Source: Sipunculus nudus (Eukaryota; Annelida; Sipuncula; Golfingiida; Sipunculidae). From it: DNA of 64,000 nt. Location: positions 27,383,214-27,447,213 of the forward strand of contig CM049320.1 of assembly GCA_026874595.1 (NCBI GenBank), written 5' to 3'. This document shows positions 45,990 to 56,836 of the stretch, piece after piece. The translations under genes were made by a program, and so were the position numbers. Position 1 is the first letter of the stretch. The number at the start of each line of letters is the position of its first letter. Under the pieces are notes generated by a model. The model was given only the letters and a program-made list of their open reading frames with translations, was not told the DNA's origin and made no database searches.

Positions 45990-46790
45990 GATATCTTGTA
46001 AACGCGATAACTGCATATTTTCCACCAAAATTTAAAACACTGGTGGTTTCCAGCAAAATCTCGGACGAGTTCGAAACTGGGTTACCTTGACCTTATCTTC
46101 AAGGTAAAATCTGCCGAAATATAAAATTTTTGTAAAGCCATTAACCTTGAATTATTTCACATTTTGTCTTTAAATTCGGTACCCAATCGTTCCTACAACT
46201 TTCTTGAAGAAGTTTGAAACCCGGTGACCTTGACTTCATCGTCATTGTCAAATCTGCCCAAATATAACATTTTTTTAAACCCATAACCTTTGAAGTAATT
46301 CACATTTTGTCCTCAAATTTGGTATACCAATTGCCCCTACATCGTTCTTGCAGAAGTTTGAAAACCTTGACTTTCATCTTCAAGGTCAAATCTGCCGAAA
46401 TGTATTTTTTTTTAATTATTTGTGGACACGATAAATGTTGAAGGGCGGCATATCTTCTGCCGAAATTTGACACACTAATAGTTCTCGGACGAGTTCAAAA
46501 CCCGGTAACCTTGTCCTTCATCTTCAAGTTTAAATCTGCCGAAAATGGAATATTATTTTGAAGCCCATAACTTTTGAAATGTTCATATTTTGTCCTCAAT
46601 TTTGGTACACCGTTGTTCCTACTAAGTTCCCAAATGCGTTCAAAAGCTGGTGACCTTGATCAACATCTTCAAGGTTAAATCAGCCAAATTATAGTTATTG
46701 TCTCGTGAACGCGATAACTTTTGAAAGGTTGGATATATTCCTCCCAAACTGAATCACTGCTTGTTCCTACAAATTTTTTTTAAATTACCG
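45990..46790. repeat. ~140-147 bp degenerate tandem repeat with TGACCTTGAC
   Basis: Anchors like TTCRAAACCCGGTGACCTTG recur near 46070, 46215, 46350, 46493 and 46638. Each is followed by ATCTTCAAGGTCAAATCTGC and ACATTTTGTCCTCAAATTTG. The block separates the B-like and A-like parts of copy C. Its TGACCTTGAC motifs are nuclear-receptor half-sites in tandem, probably just part of the repeat. Confidence 0.75.
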
Positions 46791-47018
46791 CGTCGAGGAT
46801 GCTAAACTGTTAATCATAGACAAATACAGATATGAGCATGTTTATTTCATATACTTCATGGAGATTTAATAAGAGTGATTAATGTAGACATCAATTCTTT
46901 ATATTACTTTCTCGAGCTATTTGTTTAGAAGACATATTCTGCTTTTTCCTTTTCAAGGGTTTGTCAGTGTTTTTTTCCAACTGAGATTCTTGAAAAGGTT
47001 GGCCATGCCTCGTGTAAG

Positions 47019-47026
47019 TGACGTCA
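47019..47026. promoter_or_regulatory. CRE palindrome (unit tail, copy C)
   Basis: TGACGTCA at the position matching 31697-31704 of copy A. Confidence 0.3.
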
Positions 47027-47060
47027 TGTCATTGTTTATACCCGAAGACAACGTGATAAT

Positions 47061-49300
47061 TGGTTTTTGTTTTTCGATTGCAGCTGTGTAGCTGTAACAT
47101 GGCTCCTTAGTAATACGTCATGACTGTATCGTAAGTACTTTTTGCTGTAGCGTGAGTATTTTTGGTTGATGCGCAGAACATCTTAATGATTTTCAGCTAT
47201 TTCGGATTGATTCTTAGGTAATGCTTAGGTACTTCTTAGCTGTATCGGAAGCCAGGTTTTAAGGGTTCGTAGTTCTTTGTAGTGTTACTTTCTGGTTGAT
47301 TGCCCATGAAGCGTCGCGATTACCCCGACGAACTCCGAATAGTTAACGTAATACTTACCACGAATTACCTACCATGTGTGTAGACCTACATGACCTACGA
47401 AATTTGACAATTCGTAACAGGGTCAAATGGTTTAGAGTCGACTCAAAACTTAAATCGAGGACTCAGCTCACTCACGCTCCACGAACAGTCGGCACGTAAC
47501 TGGAGCGAGTTACAGAAAAGGTCTTCAAGAAACCCGTCAAAGAGCTGAGAATCCAAACAAAATCCAATTCCAAACTCATCAGGGAACCACTTTGTGGAAT
47601 TAGGAATGCCCCTTAAGACTATTTTGGATCAGTTATTAAACCACCATGATATTTTAAAACCATACCTCTGTCGTATGTCAAATGTCCTTCATCGGAAGAC
47701 ACTCTTGGGCCTGATCAGTAGCAATTATGGTTTACCCTAGGTAGACGGGGTTATTTCCTCACAATGCCCAAGATATATCCACGGTTGTGCTGAGAAGTTC
47801 AACGATTTATGGCGGATTTGTCGCAAGGACATCTTGATCAAACGTAATTAATTATGCTGATGCTGGAATTGCCACTTATTGCAGACGACGATGGCATAAT
47901 GTTGTCAGTCGGTACGTGGACCTAAAAATAGCATCCTGGGGTGTAGTTCATTGGCTTCAAGGTCGTAGAAACGTCTGCATTAGTCATAGAAAGTTGTATA
48001 TTCAACTTACTCGCTGTTCAGCTTTTTCCTCGCGTCTTGGATGCGTTTTTGCCTGCGTTATGTGATCGTCCTGTTCGCCTGATCGAATGCATGACAACAA
48101 ATAATTACGTACACAAACGTGTGAGAATGCAGAAAACGCATGACCGTTCACAATAGTACAACTGGAACTCATATTTGACAAGACCTACTATGCACTATTA
48201 CTTTATATAGCTATTTTCGCTCTTCCAGGCTCCAACCTAATCTTCTAAGACATTCGCGGTCTTACTCTTTGCTTACTACGCTTTGAAACAATTTTTCTTC
48301 AAACTGAATGATAGTGGCAAACTTTTAAGCAAGTCACAGGACCGTGGAAATCCAAAAGGATCACTACAGTTTGGATCTACGATCGGTCACGGTCAGTAAG
48401 ACGCAAGTAATCGTGTGTTAGTGTAAACGCAGGCTAAGTTTCCAGAACTCTCACCATTGATGGAGTTTACAGTAAAAAATCTGATACTCAGTCACGGTCT
48501 CCCTACTGAGCTCTCATTTTTGGTTATTTGCCAGAGGATCCTGTCTTTTACGAGTAAAATATTTTTTTTTACTCTCACAATTTCAAATATCAAATATTTA
48601 TACGAAGTCATATTAATTCTACCACACTGGCGACCTCTATTGACTTCAAATTACACTGTCTGTCCTGAAGTGTACATTTGTCAGCAATTAGGGCTGGGTT
48701 GCCAAGCACGAAAGGTATAAATCTTGTTCTGTAAAAACGTCGGACAGGAGGACTGCTTAACTTGAAATGGACCTCACCAGTTGATTGATTACCATTCTGG
48801 CTGAAACTGAAATATCATTTAGGAAGCAGGAAATCACAGAAAAAGACTTGCATATGGAGTATTCAACATTTATTCTTATACTCTAGAGACAATACCGGCA
48901 AATGTTTCTTCCTATTGTAGGATATCTTATTCATTTATAGCCGGAGTTCTATGTTATAAATGAGTTCCGTGTCATATGTAATCACATTTCTATTGATTAA
49001 AACTATTGAAAATGCATAAAGCTTAAATTTAACATGCAAATGTTTGAAAAAATATAGTATCGGTATGAATGAATTTAAAAACTACAAACAAATAACAGAC
49101 AACATGACAGGATCCTTTTATTAACAAGAATAAATAATATTATTTCTATATATAGGCAAATATACAATGATTAGACTTGAATATTATGGTTTTGGAAATT
49201 ACTGTGATATTACATATAGGGCTAAAAATTATTTGACAGCATACTTCGTAAGTAGTGTTGAGCATCGAATAATACGTTTATGTAAATTGTCCAAGCATAT
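47061..49300. other. no convincing gene
   Basis: The part at 47090-47420 is rich in short CGTA/TACG motifs, like the interior of a nonautonomous transposon, but ends were not found. The ORF at 48457-48720 is hydrophobic and unsupported. Confidence 0.4.
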
Positions 49301-49301
49301 A

Positions 49302-50171
49302 CCGTAAAACCTGTGTAATCCGGACAGTCACGTGATTGACATATTTTGTCCTTAATATCCAGGTGTCATTAACTAGGTTTGCATTAAATGTCATTGAAAA
49401 AAAAATTCAGAAAAAATGTTTATCACCTGATATATATATATATATTTATATATATATCTTTAATTTAAATATGTAAAAACAACTTATCATAAAATAAAGA
49501 CTATGAACTGCAGAACAGGAATCTTATTGCCATGTATAACATATTACTGGTCATAAGGTAACAATTACACATTGTCTGTTGAGGCATTATAAAAATATTT
49601 CAGGAACTGTTGTTAGGTCAGTTGATGAACCTTATATGTTTGACTAATCATGACTATAATCTCTCATTAAATCCTGGCTTGTCGCAAAGAAAGGCCTTGT
49701 TTGCATTAATTAATTGCATTGTGATCACTAATGCGGGAGCCCGTGCCTCAACATCGACCACTGTGAAAAATAACTAGGTTAATGGGTTTACTGGCCTATC
49801 CCTGCCTAGTACTAGTAGGAATTGTGAGTACATCAAGCCGTGACATGAGTCAAGATAAATAAACCAAGAGCAGAAGTTTTTAACAGGAAAACACTCGAGG
49901 TGTTTGTTTGTCAAAATGTCAATGTGTTGGCGGCATCGCCGGCATGGACAATCGACCTGCTGATCGTGTCTGCTTTTGCCAGGTTGATATACCATGAACA
50001 AACTGGCTTGCGGCAGCATTGATTATCCGTAGTCGGCATGAGGGAGATGTCCGTCCCAGAGAGGTTTAACCTATACATGCTATATAGGGAAAATTCAAGG
50101 GACTTATGTACTCTGTCCGTAACAGCCAGTTGTCAACCTTAGAGAGTTGTCAGCAAAACAAGGTTGAACTG
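49302..50171. mobile_element. possible pogo/Tigger-like nonautonomous element
   Basis: The left end is TA|CCGTAAAACCTGTGTAATCC. The right end, read inverted, is TA|CAGTTCAACCTTGTTTTGCT. The shared part is only TACNGTNNAACCT, but TA flanks both ends and the interior repeats 'AATCCGGACAG'-like motifs typical of pogo termini. No ORF for a transposase. About 870 bp. Confidence 0.3.
49430..49457. repeat. (TA)n microsatellite
   Basis: Short interrupted TA run. Confidence 0.85.
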
Positions 50172-50324
50172 TATATACAATGCTTTGATCTTACCCCTGA
50201 TAACATGTATAATCCTCCAAAGATATCGAAAAGTAAGTAAATATATCAATACAGAATACTCGTTAACTGGCTATTTATTAGAGTTTCGGTGGTAGACTTG
50301 GTGAAATTCTACCCTCTACAAAAA

Positions 50325-51284
50325 AAAAAGATCACGAAGATCTCGTCTAAAAGCATGTTTTGTTGATCCAATGAGAAAAAAGTATGATATTTAAGGAAAA
50401 TTATAAAACCCCGGATATATGGCCCAATATTTTCAACTAGGAAATAAGAAGGACCACCACCAATAATATAGCCACCGCTCTTTTTTTCAGTTATCATACA
50501 CTGATTGTCCTAAGGTCGAGGCATTATATTTTGCATGGACCCTGACGTTCAGTGTTCTCCACCAGATGCTAACAAGACAACCAATACCAGAACTTCAGAA
50601 ACAGATTGCAAAACAGCGGCGACTTGCACTAATATTTGCAAATAATTCATGGGGTCAAAATCGGGTAGAAAGAATACACAGATACAAATAAAAATGTTGA
50701 AGCATTATATTAAAACGGCTGAGAGATTCACGCGTTTGTGCGACCAAAGGACTGATGCATTAAATGATAGGGACATGACTTCAGCTTGTATCACAATTAT
50801 AGTGGCAACCATACAAACAGAAGTGTTGTTGGAGTGAGATATTAACGCAGGAGTTATGGCACAAGGCCAATCATCGGGGATGGGTCTTAAGATGGTCATG
50901 GTGTTTGTCACAACATGACATAAACATAAAGCAAATGGATACCAGGAGGCAGCGATAGTCCGCATATGGGATCTCTGATTCAACACTGCCGTCAAGGCCC
51001 TTAACAATAACCCAACACAATAAAAAACTAAAATATAATACACAACTAAAGGGTGAGGTGCAGTGTTCATCAAATCACCGAAGGTGGGCGTGGATTCCTC
51101 GGGTATGGCACTTGCGACAACAGGTCCGCCATTGGTCAGTCAGGTGTGAGCCCGTTCTTTCTTTATCACAGGATCTTCAGTACTTGCGGGTAGCCCCACG
51201 CACCATCCGGTGGTGGTGTTAGTTGTTTCTGCTTCAGGTGCCTGTGAGTATGTTATCCTGTTGCTCTGGGCGTTAGCTCGTAAC
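50325..51284 (-). pseudogene. GPCR pseudogene, paralogue of the 21.2 kb receptor
   Basis: Full-length homology on the same strand. It begins at a matching acceptor (GCATTTCAG|G) and includes an ETTNTTTGW region that aligns with the NETTTATNRW start of the intact gene. A clean block (51073-50705) covers TM1-TM4 with RSHMRT, DDWPC, IQAEVMSLSF and HKRVNLSA. An in-frame TAA then interrupts TM4, after which the frame continues as VFFLPDFD. A +1 shift follows in TM5, then TLNVRVHAK and NASTLGQSVYDN with a TGA in place of Trp. TM6 is largely deleted. TM7 to helix 8 is recognisable at the DNA level (GGATCAACAAAACATGC against GTATCAACAAACCGACA). It shares the unusual IQA in place of DRY. Confidence 0.88.
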
Positions 51285-52170
51285 CTGAAATGCAAACCGT
51301 CACCATTACGACCCCTAAACATTTACAAAACCAATGCATACGTTATGGATACTGGTATTTGTACAAATGATATATTCTTATACCCTGCACATAATTTGGG
51401 TTCCTGATGATTATTATCTTACTAGCTGCACCCGTAGAGAGTCCAAGGCTCTTTCTGATGCATATTTTTGTAATTAGCTGATAGGAACAAATTGACGCAT
51501 ATTTTTGCAGGAACTTTTTGTCATGTGTTTCACTTATATGATATAAAGATTACTTCTGCTAGAATTCTCAAGGAACGACCTCCCCCAACATATCAACATA
51601 GAAAGAAAATTTATTCTATTCCAGAAATCAAACAGAAAATAAATTACGGAATGAGACGTGAGGTAAATTCAGGGTGTACGAATTTTTAAATGAGATTTTT
51701 TTCCCGATAAACAACATAGGTCGGACAGCTTCATTGCTTAGGAAATATCGAAGATATAACGATTGTATAAAGAAGCATTCTACCATGAATTTATATGAGA
51801 TGCTTTGTATTAGTTGAAGCTCAGGCGACATCGTGAAACAATATGTTTATTCAGTGTAGTCAGTTGAGGGTATAGTCTAAGGCATGTTAACAGATACATG
51901 CGTTTTTTTTATACACATACACATGTCATTGAAGTCTCTTGTACACGAAAGGTATAACTGCCAATGTAAAAAAGATAGGCCCAGAAAAATATATTCCAAC
52001 AGTATTAAATTGTTGGTTTAAATGCTGTAAATTGTCATGTAATAAGCAGGTCTGATGCAAAATTGACAACTCTCCCAGATGAAAAGAAAGCAGGTTGATA
52101 TATTTCGATGAAAGCATTTAGCAATGAAACCACTTCAGCCTTGGTTTTTTTTATAGAGTAAAACTGCATC
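51285..52170. other. no recognised feature
   Basis: AT-rich sequence upstream of the pseudogene. ORFs are short and unsupported. Confidence 0.45.
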
Positions 52171-52175
52171 CGTAA

Positions 52176-52585
52176 TCCATTACATTTTTGGAGGTAATCG
52201 GAATCATCATAATATATCTTTTTCTAAAGTGCCATAATCACAATTCCACGAAGGAATAATTATAAGGGGCTATTCTTATGTCCGCTTATAGAAGCCGCCC
52301 ATTCGTATGCAGTTGTTCTGCGAATCGCCTTGTTAACCGGTGTTTCTGAACCATGACAATATTTTACATGAAACGTGCACGTATGAACGAACGACCGATT
52401 AGTAGATTTTGGCGGCGGTTTCAAAGTCCCCAAGAGATTGAGGACCCTTCGAAGTGTGTGCAATCCTCCCCCTCCTTTTAAAAAAAAAAGCAAGCAACCC
52501 ATAAATCGGCCGAACTATTAAAACCATGGTTATCATGGAAAAATACTTCTGAATGTACAAAAATCAAAATACCTGTAAACCTATA
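52176..52585 (+). repeat. tandem duplication, copy 1 (period ~580)
   Basis: Matches 52757-53245 through several anchors: TCCATTACATTTTTGGAG, CCGCCCATTCGTAT, and CCGAACTATTAAAACCATGG followed by TTATCATGGA. Moderately diverged with indels. Confidence 0.8.
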
Positions 52586-52756
52586 AAACGCGCTTGAATT
52601 AAATTTACTTCCTTTTGACAGAGTAAAATACCTTAACAGGGGATACAATGGAAATGGGGTTCAGTGGGAATTACAGGTCGCCTCCTGAAAAAGCGTGACA
52701 GGCGAAAAATGTTTTGCTGAACATTTGTAGAGGGTAAGGGTAAGACATATCAATAG

Positions 52757-53245
52757 TCCATTTCATTTTGGGAGTAATATGAATCACCCCAATATATATT
52801 TTCTTATAAACCATTATGACAGAGGATCTTTCTTTTGGACCCGTGTGGAAGCCACCCATTCGTATTTATTTTTTCTGCCACTCGCAATGTGAACTCGTGT
52901 TATTGAGGCATGATAACGTTCATACATGAAACGAAACACGTGAACACATGACTGATATTAAAGGAGATTCTGGTGCTGGTCTGTACCAAGTCTAGTTTGT
53001 TATCAATTTAAATATATACTGGTGATATTTTTATATGCTTCACCGTCCCTACAAACAACGGTTCTTAACAAATAAATGTGAACTCCCATCCTCCCCCTCC
53101 CCAGACCCCACCCACACCCAACCCGAATGATAATAAAGTTGTTGAGCTTCTTTTTTTTAAATCTCCTAAAACACGTGACTTGGCCGAACTATTGAAACCA
53201 TGGTTATCATGGACAGATATTTTTGAATGTGTAAAAATCAACTAG
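52757..53245 (+). repeat. tandem duplication, copy 2
   Basis: Second, longer copy. It includes GAAGCCACCCATTCGTAT and CCGAACTATTGAAACCATGG. A pyrimidine-rich CCTCCCCCTCCCC stretch at 53090 replaces the poly-A junction of copy 1. Confidence 0.8.
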
Positions 53246-53832
53246 ATTGTGAAATAATCGGAAGTAATAATAAAAAAAAGATAAGATATATCATATTGCA
53301 TCTTATCATGATGATATAGATCATACCAATCCCAGAAGTTTATTTCAATCATTTATCGATATGCTAAATAACATGCCATTAAAGACGTCTGTAACGATAA
53401 GTTTGTTTCCTTAAATATGGTGATACAAGGTATAATGATCAAACTTTTCTAGCCAGTGGTCTTTTTTTTAATTCTTAGCAAAGCTTTTCTTTGTTTAGTC
53501 TGCATACATTAAATTACATATCAAAAGTCACCAAGAAAAAGACTCAAATTTCTTGTTCAGAACCACTCTGTTAGTTCTCTAACAACACCGATTGCTAACT
53601 ATCCCACCGAGATGTAAATATCTTAACTTTAAAAGGCTGGGTTTTTCCATTTAAAGATAAGTCACCGAATTTACAGTTGATGTACTTTTTTCATCCACGT
53701 GTTTTGATTTGTTTTATTTTTCTCTCGTGTAATATCAAAACTAATGATAGTCTGCTGGGGAGCTACCACTCCTTTGGTGTTTTAAATGTAAGTAACATGT
53801 CAGAGCTACGTGCCCTCAATACGTAGTCACTA
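53246..53832. other. no recognised feature
   Basis: AT-rich sequence. Confidence 0.5.
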
Positions 53833-55021
53833 CAGTCGAACCTCTATAATGTGGGTATCCTTGCGACTGGGCTAAATTATAGAGGTGCCCACTATATGGA
53901 GGTAATCGCTGCAACATTCAGTGCTGCCACCTACTTTGAAATATTACTATATAGTTACTCCTGTTTAAAGATTACTACATTTAATTGATGTATTTTCTTT
54001 CTGTTTTCAAACAAAAAGGTTAACAAGTACAAATTTATAATTGTTTATATATATATATCTATATATATATATATATATATACATTATATACATATTATAT
54101 ACATGTATATACATACATGTATGTGTGTGTTATAACATTAGTTGATCCACATCACCTGCAAACATTGATCCTATTATTTAAAACTGCTAATATTTTGATA
54201 AGTTACCCTATGCATCCTTAGATATGCCATACTGTTCCAAAAAACTTTCTCTTAGACAAGCCACTCTCAGAATATTTAAACAGGTACTCTTTAAGGTCTA
54301 TGCCAAACCTTTATATTTCAGTTAAGGGTTGACATTTTATAAACGGAAGGTAACAGTATATATAACACAGAATGGAAGCAAATGATCAGTGTCTGATGTT
54401 AATCATTAAGTGCAACTGTTGATTAGTTGAGATTGCCTTGGGCAAGGGGGGCTTTACCATGTTGTCTCATCTCAGAGTACATAGTAACAGGGGGAACAAG
54501 CTAAGTGTCCACAGTTTCTTTGCTCCGCTGACATAAGAAAGTCTAGTGACTGTCAGATCTAAGGAAGCTTTTCAGTCCAATATGAATGGCAAATGACCGA
54601 TGCATTCACTGCTGGCTGTAAACGATCACCAGAACAGCCAGTCTGGGCATGAGGTCTCACCAGAGTCTGTGCAGGTACATTAAAGAAGTCTTATTGGTAC
54701 ACATGTATCCCGTGCTTGTCCTTGAGTCAAGAAGACTAATTATTATGATTATGCAATCAGACTGAAATACACCTCTGACATTTGTTCATCTGTTTGATCA
54801 TAATCATTAACAGTTAAAATATAAATATTTAATAATTAACAGTTATTCTGATGGCTAATAGTTACAAATTCACAATAAATCAAACTCTGAAAAGTTTTAT
54901 TTGGAAGATGCCCTCATTAGCTAAACATAATAAAGAGAAGAAAAAAATGGGACTGCCCGGAAGTGCCTACTTTATAGAGGTGTCCACTTTATGGAGGTGC
55001 CCACTAAGGGAGGTCCGACTG
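53833..55021. mobile_element. pogo/Tigger-like nonautonomous TIR element
   Basis: The left end TA|CAGTCGAACCTCTATAA and the inverted right end TA|CAGTCGGACCTCCCTTA share an outer CAGTCGRACCTC. Both ends are flanked by TA (53831-53832, 55022-55023), as expected for Tc1/mariner-pogo insertions. Internal copies of ATAGAGGTGYCCACT occur at both ends. 1189 bp, with no transposase. A TA microsatellite (about 54045) lies inside. Confidence 0.75.
54045..54125. repeat. TA-rich simple repeats inside the pogo-like element
   Basis: Interrupted TA runs followed by ATACATGTATATACATAC. Confidence 0.85.
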
Positions 55022-55023
55022 TA

Positions 55024-56463
55024 TATTATCAACTTCGCTTCCCATTTGTATATCATTGAAATTTATTTACATTACTATATACACAATTTAATGAAATTGC
55101 AATCTGAACCAATTAGCTTGAAATAAAGCAATGTATCAAAATTATAAACACTTCTGGCTGTTGAAATGGAGTATGCTTACTTTGTTTAAGCTTTCCAATG
55201 TGGTGTCACCTTTATCTCTCTTCACTTAGTTGGTAAACCTTAGTGTACAACCTGATTGTATTTGTAATTATAAACAAATCCAACATTTTTCAGACCGAGG
55301 TATTGTGTTATAATTATTCAGTGAAATGTTTTCCTTGTTTTGTCCCAGCCTCAAGGTATACTTCTTCAAGATTAACCGTAAGAGATTTACCTGTCATGAA
55401 TGAGATATACCTCACCTGTTTACTTTACTATGATGCAGAGACCGTCTCCCATATCGCATCAGTAGTCCTTGTGCATGTCGAGAAATGTGCTAAACCGTAT
55501 TGTTTTTATTTCAGACAATTCATGATGACCTATTAAGCCAGAATGTATGATCCTGTGTTGATCTACCGGAGCGAAAGCCTGACTGATCATCGTAAAAATG
55601 CGCCACCCATCCCCACAGACAAATTCGCTAGTAATTTGTTTCTTAATATTTTATTTCAAGCTAAGCTCATCCTAACAGACTCTAACAGGCCAGGCATTCT
55701 TCGGCTTGTTAGTTAAATTGGCAGGTTTCGGTATCATGGTTACGAAGGCTTTTTTATATTCAACTGAAAAATTTCCACATGATATTCACAGCGTGTTAAG
55801 ATTTGCAGTTTTCCCTGGGTAGTGGTATTAAATGAGCTGAGGCATCTTTTAAGTAAGATTGTGCGAGCAAGGTGCAAATGTTGGATTTTAAAAGGGCCCG
55901 CTTTACTTCTGTCCTACTGGTCTGAATGCTGCGTTGCCATGACTAACCGATGGTCCGGGTTTTTAGAGGAAAAAATGTCATTAAAGTCAGGGTGTGTAGG
56001 GGTTTGTGTGTTTGTTTTAAAATATTGGATAATAGGTCTGCACGACACTTTACTGAGGCAGCGACTCTGCCGGCACTCTTGCGGCCTAAAATTGTAGTTA
56101 TACCAACTTCTCCTAGATGGCGCTCAACCCCAGACATTGACAGAGCGAAATGGCCGCTCCGGCTGGTTAATGTCCAGCCCGTATATACATTTTACTTTCG
56201 TGCGAATACATTTGAACAGATGGTGCAATGAGAGCGATTAAGCGACGTTTAACATTTCAACCTTTAGCCTGGATAGTTCTGTTGGAAATACATGATGACA
56301 ATTGTCGGTTGCGATGATTGTGTTATACACTGAATGAGAAAAAAAACTGGTAAAAGGAAAATGTAAAAGTTAATCAAGCCACATCGGCTCCCGGAGGTCA
56401 GTAGTTGGTCAACAATAGCGTGATATTTACATATTTCTTTATTGAGAACAAGAAAATATACAT
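55024..56463. other. no convincing gene
   Basis: A GC-richer patch at 56040-56165 (containing CCTAGATGGCGC, a partial CTCF-like match) is open in more than one frame and strand. No product is recognised. Confidence 0.4.
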
Positions 56464-56464
56464 A

Positions 56465-56483
56465 CATTATATATATATATATG

Positions 56484-56552
<69 letters not shown>
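56465..56552. repeat. (TA)n microsatellite
   Basis: Long TA run with GTATATAAA interruption. It produces long Tyr-Ile repeat ORFs on both strands, which are not genes. Confidence 0.97.
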
Positions 56553-56555
<3 letters not shown>

Positions 56556-56810
56556 TTCTGTTCTTTGTTAAAGACAGTAAGGTTGTTTTCAGTGATAACC
56601 TCCAAGCATTTTTTAAATCACACTAAATGATGTGTACATTAAACATTAATTTATTTTCATATTTGCGAGGTTACTGCGCGAACAATTACCTTTAAAGTGA
56701 GATATAGCAGAGTGTCATACGTATCGCGGTTTTAGAGATCTTGAGTACGAATGTTGGTCAACTACCTTTTATAAGTATTAGATATATTAGTGACTCTTGA
56801 ATATTGTTAT

Positions 56811-56836
56811 CCACCCCCACCCCCACCCCCCACCCA
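56811..56836. repeat. (CCCCCA)n tract
   Basis: CCACCCCCACCCCCACCCCC repeats. The G-rich complement has at least four G runs and could form a G-quadruplex. Confidence 0.8.

Larger units (their letters stand above)
40190..47060 (+). repeat. duplicated unit, copy C
   Basis: The longest copy. It matches B from 40190 to about 45960 and matches the tail of A at 46810-47050. A tandem-repeat block (45990-46790) lies between these two parts. Its uninterrupted GAATAAACTACC site (about 41324) is the empty site for the TIR element in copy A. Confidence 0.88.

Noticed and set aside
55950-56231. GC-richer ORF ending in a VNVQPVYTFYF-like peptide
   Set aside because: The opposite strand is open over the same interval and there is no splice or homology support.
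56264-56630. ORFs of 62-113 codons on both strands with long Tyr-Ile runs
   Set aside because: They are translations of the (TA)n microsatellite. The same artefact explains ORFs at 1021, 19431, 27981, 28384, 28607, 39799, 40366, 40566, 44684, 45402 and 59817.
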